A stretch of DNA of 37,846 nucleotides from contig NZ_CAADXO010000021.1 of the NCBI RefSeq assembly GCF_900753045.1, positions 1-37,846 on the forward strand, in the 5' to 3' direction. The notes beneath the pieces are model-generated. The model was given only the letters and a program-made list of their open reading frames with translations, had not been told where the DNA came from and ran no database searches. Shown in pieces: positions 17,773-25,829 of the stretch. The stretch is from an uncultured Phascolarctobacterium sp. (GTDB lineage: Bacteria; Bacillota; Negativicutes; Acidaminococcales; Acidaminococcaceae). How positions within the stretch are numbered: the stretch's first letter is position 1; each line of letters opens with the position of its first letter. The position numbers were made by a program, and so were the translations under genes.

Positions 17773-19041
17773 ATGTTTATTGACAGAGCGAGAATTTACG
17801 TAGAAGCAGGCGATGGCGGCGACGGCATGAGCAGCTTCCGCAGAGAAAAATTTGTAGAAAAGGGTGGCCCGAATGGTGGTAACGGCGGTCGCGGCGGTGA
17901 TGTTGTCCTGATTGCGGACAAAAATCTCAATACCCTGATTGACTTCCGTTACAAGAGAAAGTATGTTGCTAAGCGCGGCGGCCAGGGCGGTACTAAAAAC
18001 TGCACTGGTGTGCGCGCCGATACCGTTTTCGTTAAGGTGCCGATGGGTACTCTGGTACGCGATGATGCTACCGGCGCTGTTATGGCAGACCTTGTTGAGG
18101 ACGGTCAGACATATGTGGCTGCTAAAGGCGGCCGTGGCGGTAAAGGCAATGCCTGCTATGTTACCAGCACCAACCGTGCTCCGACCTTTGCAGAAAAGGG
18201 CGAGCCCGGTGAAAACCGTTGGCTGAAGCTGGAGCTGAAGCTGTTAGCTGACGTTGGTCTGGTAGGTTATCCCAGCGTAGGCAAATCCAGCATTATCGCA
18301 CAGGTGAGCGCTGCCCGCCCCGAAATTGCTGCCTATCATTTTACAACCCTGTCCCCGGTTTTGGGCGTGGTACGTCTGGACGAGGAGCGCAGCTTTGTGC
18401 TGGCGGATATCCCCGGTCTGATTGAAGGTGCGCATGAGGGTGTAGGCCTTGGCCATGACTTCCTGCGTCATGTGGAGCGTACTAAGGTACTGCTGCATAT
18501 TGTTGACGTGGCAGGCGTTGACGGCCGTGATCCGATTGAGGACTTTGACAAAATCAATACAGAGCTGGCAGAATACAGCGAGCGTCTGGCACGCCGCAAG
18601 CAATTGGTTGTTGCCAACAAAATGGACCTGCCGGAAGCGCAGGAAAACTTTGAGCGCTTAAAGGAATACGTTGAAGCTAAAGGCTACGAAATCTGTAAGG
18701 CAAGTGCTGCTACCGGTGAAGGTCTGCGTGAGCTGATGTTTAAGGCTTACGATCTGCTGCTGCAGTATGTTCCGGAAGAGGATGAAGAAGACCTGGCACG
18801 CTTTGACGAGATTGATCCGGACAGCTATGAAATTGTTGTCGGCAACGATACCGACTGGGAGGTTCGTGGCAAGAACATTGAGCGTCTTGTTGCTATGACT
18901 AACTTTGATAATGACGAGGCACTTTACCGCTTCCAGCTGATCTGGAAACGTCTTGGTATTGACGAGGCGCTGAAGGAAAAAGGCGTACAGGAAGGACAGA
19001 GTGTGCGTATTAGGGATATGGTCTTTGACTACAAGGATTGA
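17773..19041 (+). CDS. obg: GTPase Obg/CgtA
   Basis: Essential P-loop GTPase that binds the 50S ribosomal subunit and takes part in late ribosome assembly and stress control. At 422 residues it is the full three-domain form. The glycine-rich Obg fold at the N-terminus shows GGPNGGNGGRGGDVV and AKGGRGGKGN. The G domain has G1 GYPSVGKS at 165-172, the G3 segment DIPGLIEGAHEGVGLG and G4 NKMD. The C-terminal OCT domain is present (SYEIVVGNDTDWEVRGKNIE). Typical neighbours rplU and rpmA are missing upstream, where there is instead a promoter and the repeat cluster. The proBA genes that often follow obg are present. Confidence 0.97.
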   Translation: MFIDRARIYVEAGDGGDGMSSFRREKFVEKGGPNGGNGGRGGDVVLIADKNLNTLIDFRYKRKYVAKRGGQGGTKNCTGVRADTVFVKVPMGTLVRDDATGAVMADLVEDGQTYVAAKGGRGGKGNACYVTSTNRAPTFAEKGEPGENRWLKLELKLLADVGLVGYPSVGKSSIIAQVSAARPEIAAYHFTTLSPVLGVVRLDEERSFVLADIPGLIEGAHEGVGLGHDFLRHVERTKVLLHIVDVAGVDGRDPIEDFDKINTELAEYSERLARRKQLVVANKMDLPEAQENFERLKEYVEAKGYEICKASAATGEGLRELMFKAYDLLLQYVPEEDEEDLARFDEIDPDSYEIVVGNDTDWEVRGKNIERLVAMTNFDNDEALYRFQLIWKRLGIDEALKEKGVQEGQSVRIRDMVFDYKD

Positions 19042-19044
19042 TCC

Positions 19045-19143
19045 TGCGGATAACGCACCGTCTGCGTCATGAAGTCTTCTCGACGTACAAGGAGTACGCC
19101 GTCGTCGACTTCATTTAGCATCCGGCACATTCTCCACAGTCTC
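19045..19143. repeat. Hairpin-rich intergenic repeat, intact copy B
   Basis: About 99 bp, starting TGCGGATAACGCACCG and ending TTCTCCACAGTCTC. It has the same two-hairpin layout as the other copies: a GCGGA/TCTGC stem, then ATGAAGTC pairing with GACTTCAT around an apical CGTAC-AAGGA-GTACG hairpin. It begins only a few bases after the obg stop, so it is transcribed at the end of the obg message and may work as a terminator or stabiliser. Confidence 0.8.
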
Positions 19144-19157
19144 TTGAAAAGCAAGTG

Positions 19158-19200
19158 TGCGGATAACGTATCGTCTGTGTCATGAAATTTACTTACGAGG
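19158..19200. repeat. Repeat family, 5'-half fragment
   Basis: TGCGGATAACGTATCG and the following TGTGTCATGAAATTTAC match the first half of copy B. The fragment stops at GAGG, exactly where copy C begins with ACGCAGAT. The junction is the same position (after AGG) as in the nested pair before obg, but no clear right half is seen after copy C. Confidence 0.6.
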
Positions 19201-19300
19201 ACGCAGATAACGAATCATCTGCGTCATGAAGTCTCCTCGACGTACAAGGAGTACGCCGTCGTCGACTTAATTTAGCATCCGGCATATTCTCCACAGTCTC
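19201..19300. repeat. Hairpin-rich intergenic repeat, intact copy C
   Basis: A 100-bp copy. Hairpin 1 has a 9-bp perfect stem (GACGCAGAT at 19200-19208 with ATCTGCGTC at 19217-19225). Hairpin 2 runs from ATGAAGTC at 19226 to the GACTTAAT region at 19264-19271, with the apical CGTAC-AAGGA-GTACG. It ends CACAGTCTC like copy B, and most of its length is nearly identical to copy B. Confidence 0.8.
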
Positions 19301-19347
19301 TGATAGGAGGCAGTAAATTGTCTGTGTACTTGGCGAACGAGATGTAT

Positions 19348-19360
19348 TGCGGATAACGCA
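19348..19360. repeat. Repeat 5'-end remnant upstream of proB
   Basis: TGCGGATAACGCA equals the first 13 bases of copy B and can fold as a small hairpin. It lies 38 bases before the proB ATG and is followed by A-rich sequence. Confidence 0.4.
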
Positions 19361-19397
19361 AAAAAATATAAAAAACTAGAACTGCAGGTGAGGGGAA

Positions 19398-20537
19398 ATG
19401 TTAAACAATGAAGCAAGCCGTGAGGCTTTAAAAAAGGCTAAGCGTATTGTCATCAAGGTTGGTACGAGTACGATTACCTATGCCAACGGCAAGCGCAATT
19501 TTAGTCAGATTGACCGCTTGGCGCGCGAAATCAGCGATTTGCAGAATCAGGGCAAGGAAATGATTCTGGTTACCAGCGGTGCTGTGGCTGTGGGCGTGGA
19601 CCGTATGGGATTGCCGGGCAAGCCTAAAACTATTCCCGGCAAGCAGGCTGCTGCTGCCGTAGGCCAGGGCGTTCTGATGCACACCTATGAAAAATTCTTT
19701 GCCGATTATGGTCAGATTGTGGCGCAGGTGCTGATTACCAAAACAGAGGCCATTGACCGCCATCGTTACACAAATACACGTAATACCTTTATGGAGCTGA
19801 TGCGTCAGCGTGTCATCCCTATCGTCAACGAAAATGACGTTGTGGCGCTCGACGAGCTGAAAATCGGCGATAACGATAATATGTCTGCTCTTGTTGCAGG
19901 CATTGTGGATGCTGACCTTGTTATCATTTTGTCGGATGTGGACGGCCTGTATACCGCTAATCCGCAAACGCATCCGGACGCTGTTATTGTGCCCGAAGTT
20001 GCGGAAATCACTCCGGAGATTGAGGCAAGTGCTGGCGGTGTCGGCTCTTCTCGTGGTACAGGCGGCATGGCTACCAAGATTCAGGCTGCCAAGGCTGCGA
20101 CGAGCAGCGGCATTCATCTGGTGATTGCCAGCGGTACCGAAAAGAATGCCATTACTCGTGTGCTGCAGGGCGAAGAGCTGGGAACCTTGTTCGTGAGCCG
20201 TGAAAACCGTCTGCAGTTCCGCAAACGTTGGCTGGCCTTTGGTGCCAAAATCGCCGGCAGTATTGTTGTGGATGATGGTTGCGCCAAGGCTATCCGTAAG
20301 GCAGGCGGTTGCAGCATTCTGCCGGCAGGCGTGTTTGCCGTGCAGGGTGAATTTTTGCCGGGCAGTACGGTGAGCGTTATCGATAAGGATGCGCATGAGT
20401 TGGCGCGTGGTTTAGTGCATTATTCTTCTGCCGAGCTGGAGCAGATTAAGGGCTGCAATTCCGGCGAGATTGCAAATATTCTGGGACATAAAAATTTTGA
20501 TGAGGTTATCCATCGCGATGACCTGGTTATTTTATAA
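19398..20537 (+). CDS. proB: Glutamate 5-kinase
   Basis: ProB phosphorylates glutamate with ATP, the first committed step of proline synthesis, and is usually feedback-inhibited by proline. At 379 residues it is the long form, with an amino-acid-kinase domain plus a C-terminal PUA domain. Visible are RIVIKVGTSTITY near the N-terminus, MILVTSGAVAVGVDRMG, IPIVNENDVVALDELKIGDN, and the nucleotide-binding VGSSRGTGGMATKIQAAKAA. The PUA part starts near GSIVVDDGCAKAIRKAGG. A GAGGGG site precedes the ATG. It sits 15 bases before proA, so one transcript is likely, starting upstream at obg or in the repeat region. Confidence 0.97.
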   Translation: MLNNEASREALKKAKRIVIKVGTSTITYANGKRNFSQIDRLAREISDLQNQGKEMILVTSGAVAVGVDRMGLPGKPKTIPGKQAAAAVGQGVLMHTYEKFFADYGQIVAQVLITKTEAIDRHRYTNTRNTFMELMRQRVIPIVNENDVVALDELKIGDNDNMSALVAGIVDADLVIILSDVDGLYTANPQTHPDAVIVPEVAEITPEIEASAGGVGSSRGTGGMATKIQAAKAATSSGIHLVIASGTEKNAITRVLQGEELGTLFVSRENRLQFRKRWLAFGAKIAGSIVVDDGCAKAIRKAGGCSILPAGVFAVQGEFLPGSTVSVIDKDAHELARGLVHYSSAELEQIKGCNSGEIANILGHKNFDEVIHRDDLVIL

Positions 20538-20552
20538 GGCAGGGTGAGGATT

Positions 20553-21809
20553 ATGGCAACGTATGAATTGGTGAAGGCTAAGGCGCAGGCTGCGAAGCAG
20601 GCTGCTGCAAAGCTTGCCGTTACTTCTACCGCAGTTAAGAATGCGGCACTTTTGGCGATGGCTGCTGCGCTGGAGGCACAGCAGGCTGAAATTTTGGCTG
20701 CAAATGAGCGTGATATGACTGCTGCTGCAGCCAAGGGCATGAAAAGCTCGATGCTGGACCGACTGAAGCTGACTGCCGAGCGCATCAGCGGTATGGCTGA
20801 CGGCTTGCGTCAGGTAGCAGGCCTGGCTGACCCTGTGGGGAATGTTATTGACGGCAAAACTCTGCCTAACGGTCTGCATATTACTAAAATTCGCGTTCCC
20901 TTGGGCGTTATCGGTATTATTTACGAGGCACGTCCCAACGTTACGGCAGATGCCGCAGGCCTGTGCCTGAAGTCCGGCAATGCTGTTATCCTTAAGGGCG
21001 GCAGTGAGGCGATGGAGTCCAATAAAACTGTGGCTGCGATTTTGGCGCAGGCTGCGGAGGGTGCAGGTATTCCTGCGGGCTCTATTCAGTTTATTGATAC
21101 CAGTGACAGACAGGCTGTGCAGGATTTGATCCATATGAACGGCCTGGTGGACGTGGTTATTCCTCGCGGCGGTGCCGGCCTGATTCAGGCGGTAGTGCGT
21201 AATGCCAGCGTGCCGGTTATCGAAACAGGTGCGGGCGTATGCCATACATATGTTGACAAGGATGCCGATGTGGAGATGGCGATGAAAATTGCTTTCAATG
21301 CCAAGGTGCAGCGTCCTTCCGTATGCAATGCGATGGAAACACTGCTGGTGCATAAGGATATTGCGGATAAATTCTTGCCGATGATGCTGATGATGTATAA
21401 TTCCTCCGCCGTAGAAATACGCGGTGACGAGGCTGTACAGGAGTACAGCGGTCAGGTGCATCCGGCAACGGAAGAAGACTGGTCTACGGAATACGGTGAT
21501 TTGCGTCTTTCCGTCAAGATTGTGGACAGCATTGAGGAGGCCATGGCACATATTGCCAAATACGGCACCGGTCACAGCGAATGTATTGTTACGAATAATT
21601 ATCAGGCGGCACAGCTTTTCCAATATACTGTGGATGCTGCTGCTGTTTATGTCAATGCTTCTACCCGCTTTACCGACGGCAATGAATTCGGCTTCGGTGC
21701 GGAAATCGGCATCAGCACACAAAAGCTGCATGCCCGCGGACCGATGGCGCTGCCGGAGCTTACGAGTACGAAGTATCTGATTAACGGTAACGGTCAGGTG
21801 CGCAAATAA
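20553..21809 (+). CDS. proA: Glutamate-5-semialdehyde dehydrogenase (gamma-glutamyl phosphate reductase)
   Basis: ProA reduces gamma-glutamyl phosphate with NADPH to glutamate semialdehyde, acting directly on the ProB product. It has 418 residues in the aldehyde-dehydrogenase fold. Typical segments are RVPLGVIGIIYEARPNVTAD, LKSGNAVILKGGSEA, IPRGGAGLIQAV, and the catalytic cysteine in QRPSVCNAMETLLVH. The C-terminus carries the NEFGFGAEIGISTQKLHARG signature. I prefer the ATG at 20553, with GGGTGAGG just upstream; an in-frame GTG at 20544 overlaps that site. proC, the last step of the pathway, is not in the window. Confidence 0.97.
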   Translation: MATYELVKAKAQAAKQAAAKLAVTSTAVKNAALLAMAAALEAQQAEILAANERDMTAAAAKGMKSSMLDRLKLTAERISGMADGLRQVAGLADPVGNVIDGKTLPNGLHITKIRVPLGVIGIIYEARPNVTADAAGLCLKSGNAVILKGGSEAMESNKTVAAILAQAAEGAGIPAGSIQFIDTSDRQAVQDLIHMNGLVDVVIPRGGAGLIQAVVRNASVPVIETGAGVCHTYVDKDADVEMAMKIAFNAKVQRPSVCNAMETLLVHKDIADKFLPMMLMMYNSSAVEIRGDEAVQEYSGQVHPATEEDWSTEYGDLRLSVKIVDSIEEAMAHIAKYGTGHSECIVTNNYQAAQLFQYTVDAAAVYVNASTRFTDGNEFGFGAEIGISTQKLHARGPMALPELTSTKYLINGNGQVRK

Positions 21810-21926
21810 GCTCACATGTAAAGATGTTGCTGAATGGTTAGCAATGAAAAACCGCAGTCATGGTTTTAATTAATCGGGGCTGACGCAATGCCGACAGCTG
21901 AATCTTAATAAAGCATAATACTTACC

Positions 21927-21975
21927 GAAAACCCGCTTCAATGGCGTAAGCCGGCGAAGCGGTGTTTTGCTTTTG
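21927..21975 (+). terminator. Rho-independent terminator after proA
   Basis: AAAACCCGCTTC pairs with GAAGCGGTGTTTT (one mismatch region) around a GC-rich loop and is followed by GCTTTT. It ends the obg/proBA transcription unit. Confidence 0.7.
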
Positions 21976-22058
21976 CAGGAAAGCTGTCGGATGCAGGTAA
22001 AATTCACATTTTTGCACCGATTTTTATTGCCTGAGGTATATGCTTTAAGTGTAAAATT

Positions 22059-22067
22059 TGATATAAT
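22059..22067 (+). promoter_or_regulatory. Extended -10 promoter of the small membrane-protein cluster
   Basis: TGATATAAT (TG-n-TATAAT) at 22059-22067 is a consensus extended -10 element. No good -35 box is seen at 16-18 bases, as is common for this promoter type. It is the only promoter candidate seen before 22127 and could drive a long unit through maf and the mre genes. Confidence 0.5.
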
Positions 22068-22126
22068 TAATTGGATAAGATTGCTTTGTTGCTATTGCAC
22101 AATTTAGGAAGCTGGAGGGAACTCTT

Positions 22127-22633
22127 TTGGAAGAATTGTATCGTGAAGAATCTGGAACAAGTACGCAAAGAAAAATCTTTGCAGTGATTGCCTTGCTTAT
22201 GATTGCGAGCCTTTATTGGCATGAATGGACCTGGCTGCAGGAACATAGACGCTTTGATATGTTAGGCTGGGGTATGGACACCGTGCTTTTGGCTCTGTGG
22301 ATTTGGCGTGTAGCCTTTGGCTATACTCTGATACTCTACAAGGATATGAAGCTTGAGGTAATCAGCCACGGCTTAGGCTTTATTAAACGCAGTTATGTTG
22401 TTGACTTGACCCGTACAGAAAGCTTTACCGATAAATATGTAAAGAGCTTTTTCCGCAAAACAGCGATTAAGCATTATATCCATCGCTATAATTCACTTGA
22501 TGAAAATCCGCAGCGCTTGCTGGTGTTTACCGAAGGCAAGAAAAATAAGCTGGCGGGTTTGCTGTTTAAATCCAGTGATGAGTTTGTCCGTGTATTGCGT
22601 AAGGAAATGCCGGATAAATTTATTCAGCTTTAA
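22127..22633 (+). CDS. Membrane protein with possible bacterial PH-like domain, unknown function
   Basis: 168 residues. I choose the TTG at 22127 because GGAGGGA lies seven bases before it. Two hydrophobic segments are seen, about residues 17-35 (FAVIALLMIASLYWHEWTWL) and 47-71 (GMDTVLLALWIWRVAFGY), separated by a short loop. A cytosolic part follows, with LEVISHGLGFIKRSYVVDL and repeated beta-strand-like stretches that recall small bacterial PH-type domains; this resemblance is weak. I do not recognise the family. It heads a run of three short genes (to 23417) just before maf, and spacing to the next gene is 34 bases. Confidence 0.65.
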   Translation: MEELYREESGTSTQRKIFAVIALLMIASLYWHEWTWLQEHRRFDMLGWGMDTVLLALWIWRVAFGYTLILYKDMKLEVISHGLGFIKRSYVVDLTRTESFTDKYVKSFFRKTAIKHYIHRYNSLDENPQRLLVFTEGKKNKLAGLLFKSSDEFVRVLRKEMPDKFIQL

Positions 22634-22667
22634 TTGATGATTGTTTTGGTATAGGAGGCTTTGACAG

Positions 22668-22958
22668 ATGGAAACAATAGCTAACGTAGAACCGGTGGTT
22701 GTCTGCGCCCGCGTTATGCAAATATTTTTTGGTTCTTTTATTTATATTTATCTGATTGCCAAGCTGGTTGGCCCCGATAACAAATTGGCCTGGTTCAGAA
22801 AACGTAAAAAATATACCTTCTTTAACCGCCGTGGTATTTTCGGTGAGGATATTAACTTCGGTTATCCTGTATGCTGGCAAGGCGTGCTTGTTTTCCTGGC
22901 AATTTACGGCGTGGTTTTCGGCTTCGGCTATTGGTATATTTTCGTACACGCTTATTAA
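22668..22958 (+). CDS. Small two-helix membrane protein, unknown function
   Basis: 96 residues, with an AGGAGG site upstream of the ATG. Hydrophobic segments lie at about 13-33 (VCARVMQIFFGSFIYIYLIA) and 68-92 (VCWQGVLVFLAIYGVVFGFG). Between them is a basic, aromatic loop (WFRKRKKYTFFNRRG) that should face the cytoplasm. No family is recognised. Its place between two other small membrane proteins suggests a shared complex, but that is inference only. Confidence 0.6.
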   Translation: METIANVEPVVVCARVMQIFFGSFIYIYLIAKLVGPDNKLAWFRKRKKYTFFNRRGIFGEDINFGYPVCWQGVLVFLAIYGVVFGFGYWYIFVHAY

Positions 22959-22991
22959 GCTAATTATTTGGTAGAGGAAGGATTTGCTTCA

Positions 22992-23417
22992 ATGGCAGAA
23001 ATTAGAGGTATTATTGTTAAAAAGCAGGGCGAGCGCGCTGAGGTAAAGGTTGATAAGGCTGAAAGCGAACTGACTGGCCTGCCTAAATATATAGATTGCT
23101 GGAACCCGGTTGGTGCCAAGGCCGGCGATGTGGTTGGTGCGGAATACCGTGACTTTGACCAACGCAAGGCTAAGCTGGTTATTTACGGACTGCCGGTGGC
23201 AGGCATTCTTGCAGGTGTTGCCTGCGGACACAGCATGGCTACATTCTTCCATATGGATGAATTGCCTTTTATTGCCGGCTGTATTGTTTTATGGCTTTTG
23301 GTAACCGTAAACTATGCACGTATTTTTAAACGTGATGCGGTACGCGAAGGCAAGCAGGCTGTTATTTTTGAAATCCAGCAGCCGAAGATTGTTATTGATA
23401 TGGGTAAAAAGGAATAG
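22992..23417 (+). CDS. RseC/MucC-like membrane protein
   Basis: 141 residues from the ATG at 22992, with a GAGGAAGG site upstream. A more upstream TTG at 22968 is in frame but lies before that site. The layout resembles RseC/MucC (PF04246): an N-terminal beta-rich cytosolic part (AEIRGIIVKKQGERAEVKV, GAKAGDVVGAEY), then two helices (KLVIYGLPVAGILAGVACG and LPFIAGCIVLWLLVTVNYAR), then a short tail. RseC proteins modulate anti-sigma factors or help keep SoxR reduced, often with Rnf. The cysteine cluster seen in many RseC N-termini is not present here; only one Cys (in IDCW) lies there. The family call is therefore tentative. Confidence 0.5.
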   Translation: MAEIRGIIVKKQGERAEVKVDKAESELTGLPKYIDCWNPVGAKAGDVVGAEYRDFDQRKAKLVIYGLPVAGILAGVACGHSMATFFHMDELPFIAGCIVLWLLVTVNYARIFKRDAVREGKQAVIFEIQQPKIVIDMGKKE

Positions 23418-23425
23418 GCTGAAGC

Positions 23426-23986
23426 ATGAAGGTTATTTTGGCATCAGCCTCTCCGCGCAGACAGGCACTGCTGCAGCAAATAGGTATTACTCCGCTGGTT
23501 TGTCCTGCGGATTTTGCCGAAGGCAGCGGCACTGCCAGCCAGGCGCAGGAGGTTGCTTTGCATAATGCAGCAGGCAAATGCGCCGCTGTAGCAGCAAAAA
23601 TGGGAGATGAGCTTCCCGTTATTGCTGCAGATACAATCGTAGTAATTGATAATGTTATTTTGGGCAAGCCACAGGATGCAGCAGCTGCCAAGGATATGCT
23701 GCAGCGTTTGTCCGGACGTACACATCAGGTTATGACAGGCGTTGCTGTGCGCTATAAGGGACAGCAAATGTCCGAGGTGTGCGTTACTGATGTAAGCTTT
23801 CGTCAGCTGACTGCTGAAGAAATAGATGCTTATATTGCTACAGGCGAGCCTATGGACAAGGCCGGAGCCTATGGCATTCAGGGCAGAGGTGCTGTCTTGG
23901 TGGAAAAAATCAATGGCTGCTATAACAATGTTGTAGGTCTGCCGTTGTCGTTGTTGTACTTAATGATGCAAAGACTGGGAGTATGA
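23426..23986 (+). CDS. maf: Maf family nucleoside triphosphate pyrophosphatase
   Basis: 186 residues, full length for Maf. The start motif MKVILASASPRRQALLQQIG is the family signature, followed by ADTIVVIDNVILGKPQD and the segment MLQRLSGRTHQVMTGVAV. GEPMDKAGAYGIQGRGAVLV with the conserved A-Y-G-I-Q is near the C-terminus. Maf/YhdE proteins hydrolyse dTTP and UTP or modified nucleotides and may delay septation when overproduced (family knowledge). The gene lies 8 bases after the RseC-like gene and just before radC-mreBCD, a common Firmicute order. Confidence 0.95.
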   Translation: MKVILASASPRRQALLQQIGITPLVCPADFAEGSGTASQAQEVALHNAAGKCAAVAAKMGDELPVIAADTIVVIDNVILGKPQDAAAAKDMLQRLSGRTHQVMTGVAVRYKGQQMSEVCVTDVSFRQLTAEEIDAYIATGEPMDKAGAYGIQGRGAVLVEKINGCYNNVVGLPLSLLYLMMQRLGV

Positions 23987-23999
23987 GGAGCTATGAAGA

Positions 24000-24758
24000 G
24001 TGACTAATCCTGCGGTAAGCAGGACCTGCGATTTTTGCAGTGATTTTAGTAGTATCGACAAAACAACAAACACAGAAAGTATTAAAAATCTTCCCTTAGA
24101 GGACAGACCACGGGAAAAGCTTTTTCTGCGTGGGGTGGAGGCGCTGACTGATGCAGAGCTGCTGGCAATATTGCTGCGCACAGGTACTGCTCAAAAATCA
24201 GCGTTGGAGATTGCTAAGGAGCTCACGGCTGACGGAGGTCTGTACAGGCGTCTGGCGGGAGTGAGGGACTTAAATGAGCTTATGCAAATCAAGGGTATGG
24301 GGCAGGCTAAGGCAGCAACTGTTTTGGCAGCTCTGGAAATAGGCAGACGTATTGCGTCGGCCCGCCCTTTGGATAAAATCCATTTTGGCTGTCCGCAGGA
24401 TGGTGCGGCGTTTTTAATGCCACGCCTGCGTTATGCCACAAAGGAACAATTTTTAGTAATTTTGTTGAACAGTAAGAATAAAGTAATAGGCACAGAGCTG
24501 GTATCAGAAGGTTCGCTGACCAACTCGGTGGTGCATCCGCGTGAGGTATTCCTGCCGGCGATTCTGCAGCATGCAGCCTCTATCTGTGTGGCACATAATC
24601 ATCCTTCGGGTGATCCGATGCCAAGCATTGAGGACAGGCAGCTGACAGCTGTTTTGCTGGCGGCAGGACAAACGCTGGGGATTCCGCTTCTGGATCATCT
24701 GATTATCGGGGACGGTGCTTATTACAGCTTTCAGGAAGATGGAGCATTAGAAGTTTAG
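24000..24758 (+). CDS. radC: RadC family JAB/MPN domain protein
   Basis: 252 residues. The core begins with the family start LPLEDRPREKLFLRGVEAL and goes on with ELLAILLRTGT, a helix-hairpin-helix-like stretch (QIKGMGQAKAATVLAALEIG), and the C-terminal JAB/MPN metal site HNHPSGDP from residue 199. The protein starts at a GTG (24000) with GAGGAG about 10 bases upstream. It carries about 25 extra N-terminal residues including two cysteines (CDFC); I see no better in-frame start. RadC is no longer considered a proven repair protein and its activity is unknown. It sits 14 bases before mreB. Confidence 0.92.
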   Translation: MTNPAVSRTCDFCSDFSSIDKTTNTESIKNLPLEDRPREKLFLRGVEALTDAELLAILLRTGTAQKSALEIAKELTADGGLYRRLAGVRDLNELMQIKGMGQAKAATVLAALEIGRRIASARPLDKIHFGCPQDGAAFLMPRLRYATKEQFLVILLNSKNKVIGTELVSEGSLTNSVVHPREVFLPAILQHAASICVAHNHPSGDPMPSIEDRQLTAVLLAAGQTLGIPLLDHLIIGDGAYYSFQEDGALEV

Positions 24759-24772
24759 GAGGATAGTCGGAA

Positions 24773-25816
24773 ATGAAGTTTACTTTCCCTAATATCAGTA
24801 TTTTTAACAATATGTCGGATGACATGGGTATAGATTTGGGCACTGCGAATACGTTGGTGCATTGCAAGGATAAGGGTATTATTATCCGCGAGCCGTCTGT
24901 AGTAGCTGTTGAAAAGGATACTAACGAGGTACTGGCAATCGGTGCGGAGGCCAAGAGAATGATTGGCCGTACTCCCGGTAACATTGTCGCTATCCGTCCT
25001 ATGAAGGATGGCGTTATTGCCGACTATGAAATTACTCAGTCTATGCTGAAGTATTTTATTAAGCAGGCTATGGGCAACCGTACCTTTGTACGTCCGCGTA
25101 TTCTGGTTGGCGTGCCTTCCGGTGTTACGGAAGTAGAAAAGCGTGCAGTTGTTGATGCTACTATTGAAGCAGGTGCGCGTGAGGCTTATCTGATTGAAGA
25201 GCCGATGGCTGCAGCAATCGGTGCCGGCCTGCCTGTACAGGAAGCAACCGGCAGCATGGTTGTAGATATCGGTGGCGGTACCTGCGAGGTTGCCGTAATT
25301 TCTTTGGGCGGCATTGTTGTCAGCAAGAGCGTACGCTGCGGCGGCGATGCTATTGACAGTGCTATTGTGCGTTATATCCGCAAAGCCTTTAATATGTTTA
25401 TCGGCGAGCGTACAGCAGAAAATATTAAAATCGAAATCGGTACCGCAATGAAGGTTGACGAGCCTGCTGTTATGGAGGTTCGTGGACGTGACTTGCTCAG
25501 CGGTCTGCCTAAGAGTATTGAGGTTAATGCTAACCATGTATGCGAAGCAGTTAACGAGCCTGTAAGCATGATTGTGGATGCTGTTCGTAACACCTTGGAG
25601 CGTACACCGCCTGAACTGTCCGCTGATATTATGGACCGTGGCATTGTTATGACCGGTGGCAGCTCTATGCTGCGCAATCTGGACAGACTGATTTCTCAGG
25701 AAACCGGCATGCCGGTATTCGTATCTGATGAAGCTTTGAACTGTGTTGCTCTCGGCACCGGTATTGCTGTAGAAAATATTGATATTTACCGCAAAGGCTT
25801 TATGACCTCTAAATAA
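24773..25816 (+). CDS. mreB: Rod shape-determining actin homologue MreB
   Basis: 347 residues, normal for MreB. The phosphate-1 loop MGIDLGTANTLVHCKDKGI, the IREPSVVAVEKDT segment, and the phosphate-2 region MVVDIGGGTCEVAVISLGGI are visible. EEPMAAAIGAGLPV and the adenosine-site segment GIVMTGGSSMLRNLDRL are typical. MreB filaments under the inner membrane guide lateral wall synthesis by PBP2 and RodA, both encoded downstream. The N-terminus carries an amphipathic start (MKFTFPNISIFNNM) that could aid membrane binding. AGGAGG precedes the ATG. Confidence 0.97.
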   Translation: MKFTFPNISIFNNMSDDMGIDLGTANTLVHCKDKGIIIREPSVVAVEKDTNEVLAIGAEAKRMIGRTPGNIVAIRPMKDGVIADYEITQSMLKYFIKQAMGNRTFVRPRILVGVPSGVTEVEKRAVVDATIEAGAREAYLIEEPMAAAIGAGLPVQEATGSMVVDIGGGTCEVAVISLGGIVVSKSVRCGGDAIDSAIVRYIRKAFNMFIGERTAENIKIEIGTAMKVDEPAVMEVRGRDLLSGLPKSIEVNANHVCEAVNEPVSMIVDAVRNTLERTPPELSADIMDRGIVMTGGSSMLRNLDRLISQETGMPVFVSDEALNCVALGTGIAVENIDIYRKGFMTSK

Positions 25817-25829
25817 GTAGGAATGCAGC

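Larger units (their letters stand above)
21810..22126. other. Intergenic region between proA and the small membrane-protein cluster
   Basis: About 317 bases with no convincing gene. It holds the proA terminator hairpin (21927-21975) and an extended -10 promoter (22059-22067), both listed separately. Nothing else recognisable was seen. Confidence 0.6.

Noticed and set aside
17388..19360. Repeat clusters around obg as a CRISPR array
   Set aside because: The units are about 100 bp, with internal hairpins, irregular spacing and no uniform spacers; no cas genes are nearby.
20532..21815. Antisense frame of 427 codons opposite proA
   Set aside because: Spans almost exactly proA on the other strand with no ribosome-binding site or family motif; a codon-bias shadow.
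23993..24007. Four-codon mini frame (ATG to TAA) overlapping the radC start
   Set aside because: Too short to call; it overlaps the GTG start of radC by chance, although it could in principle affect initiation.
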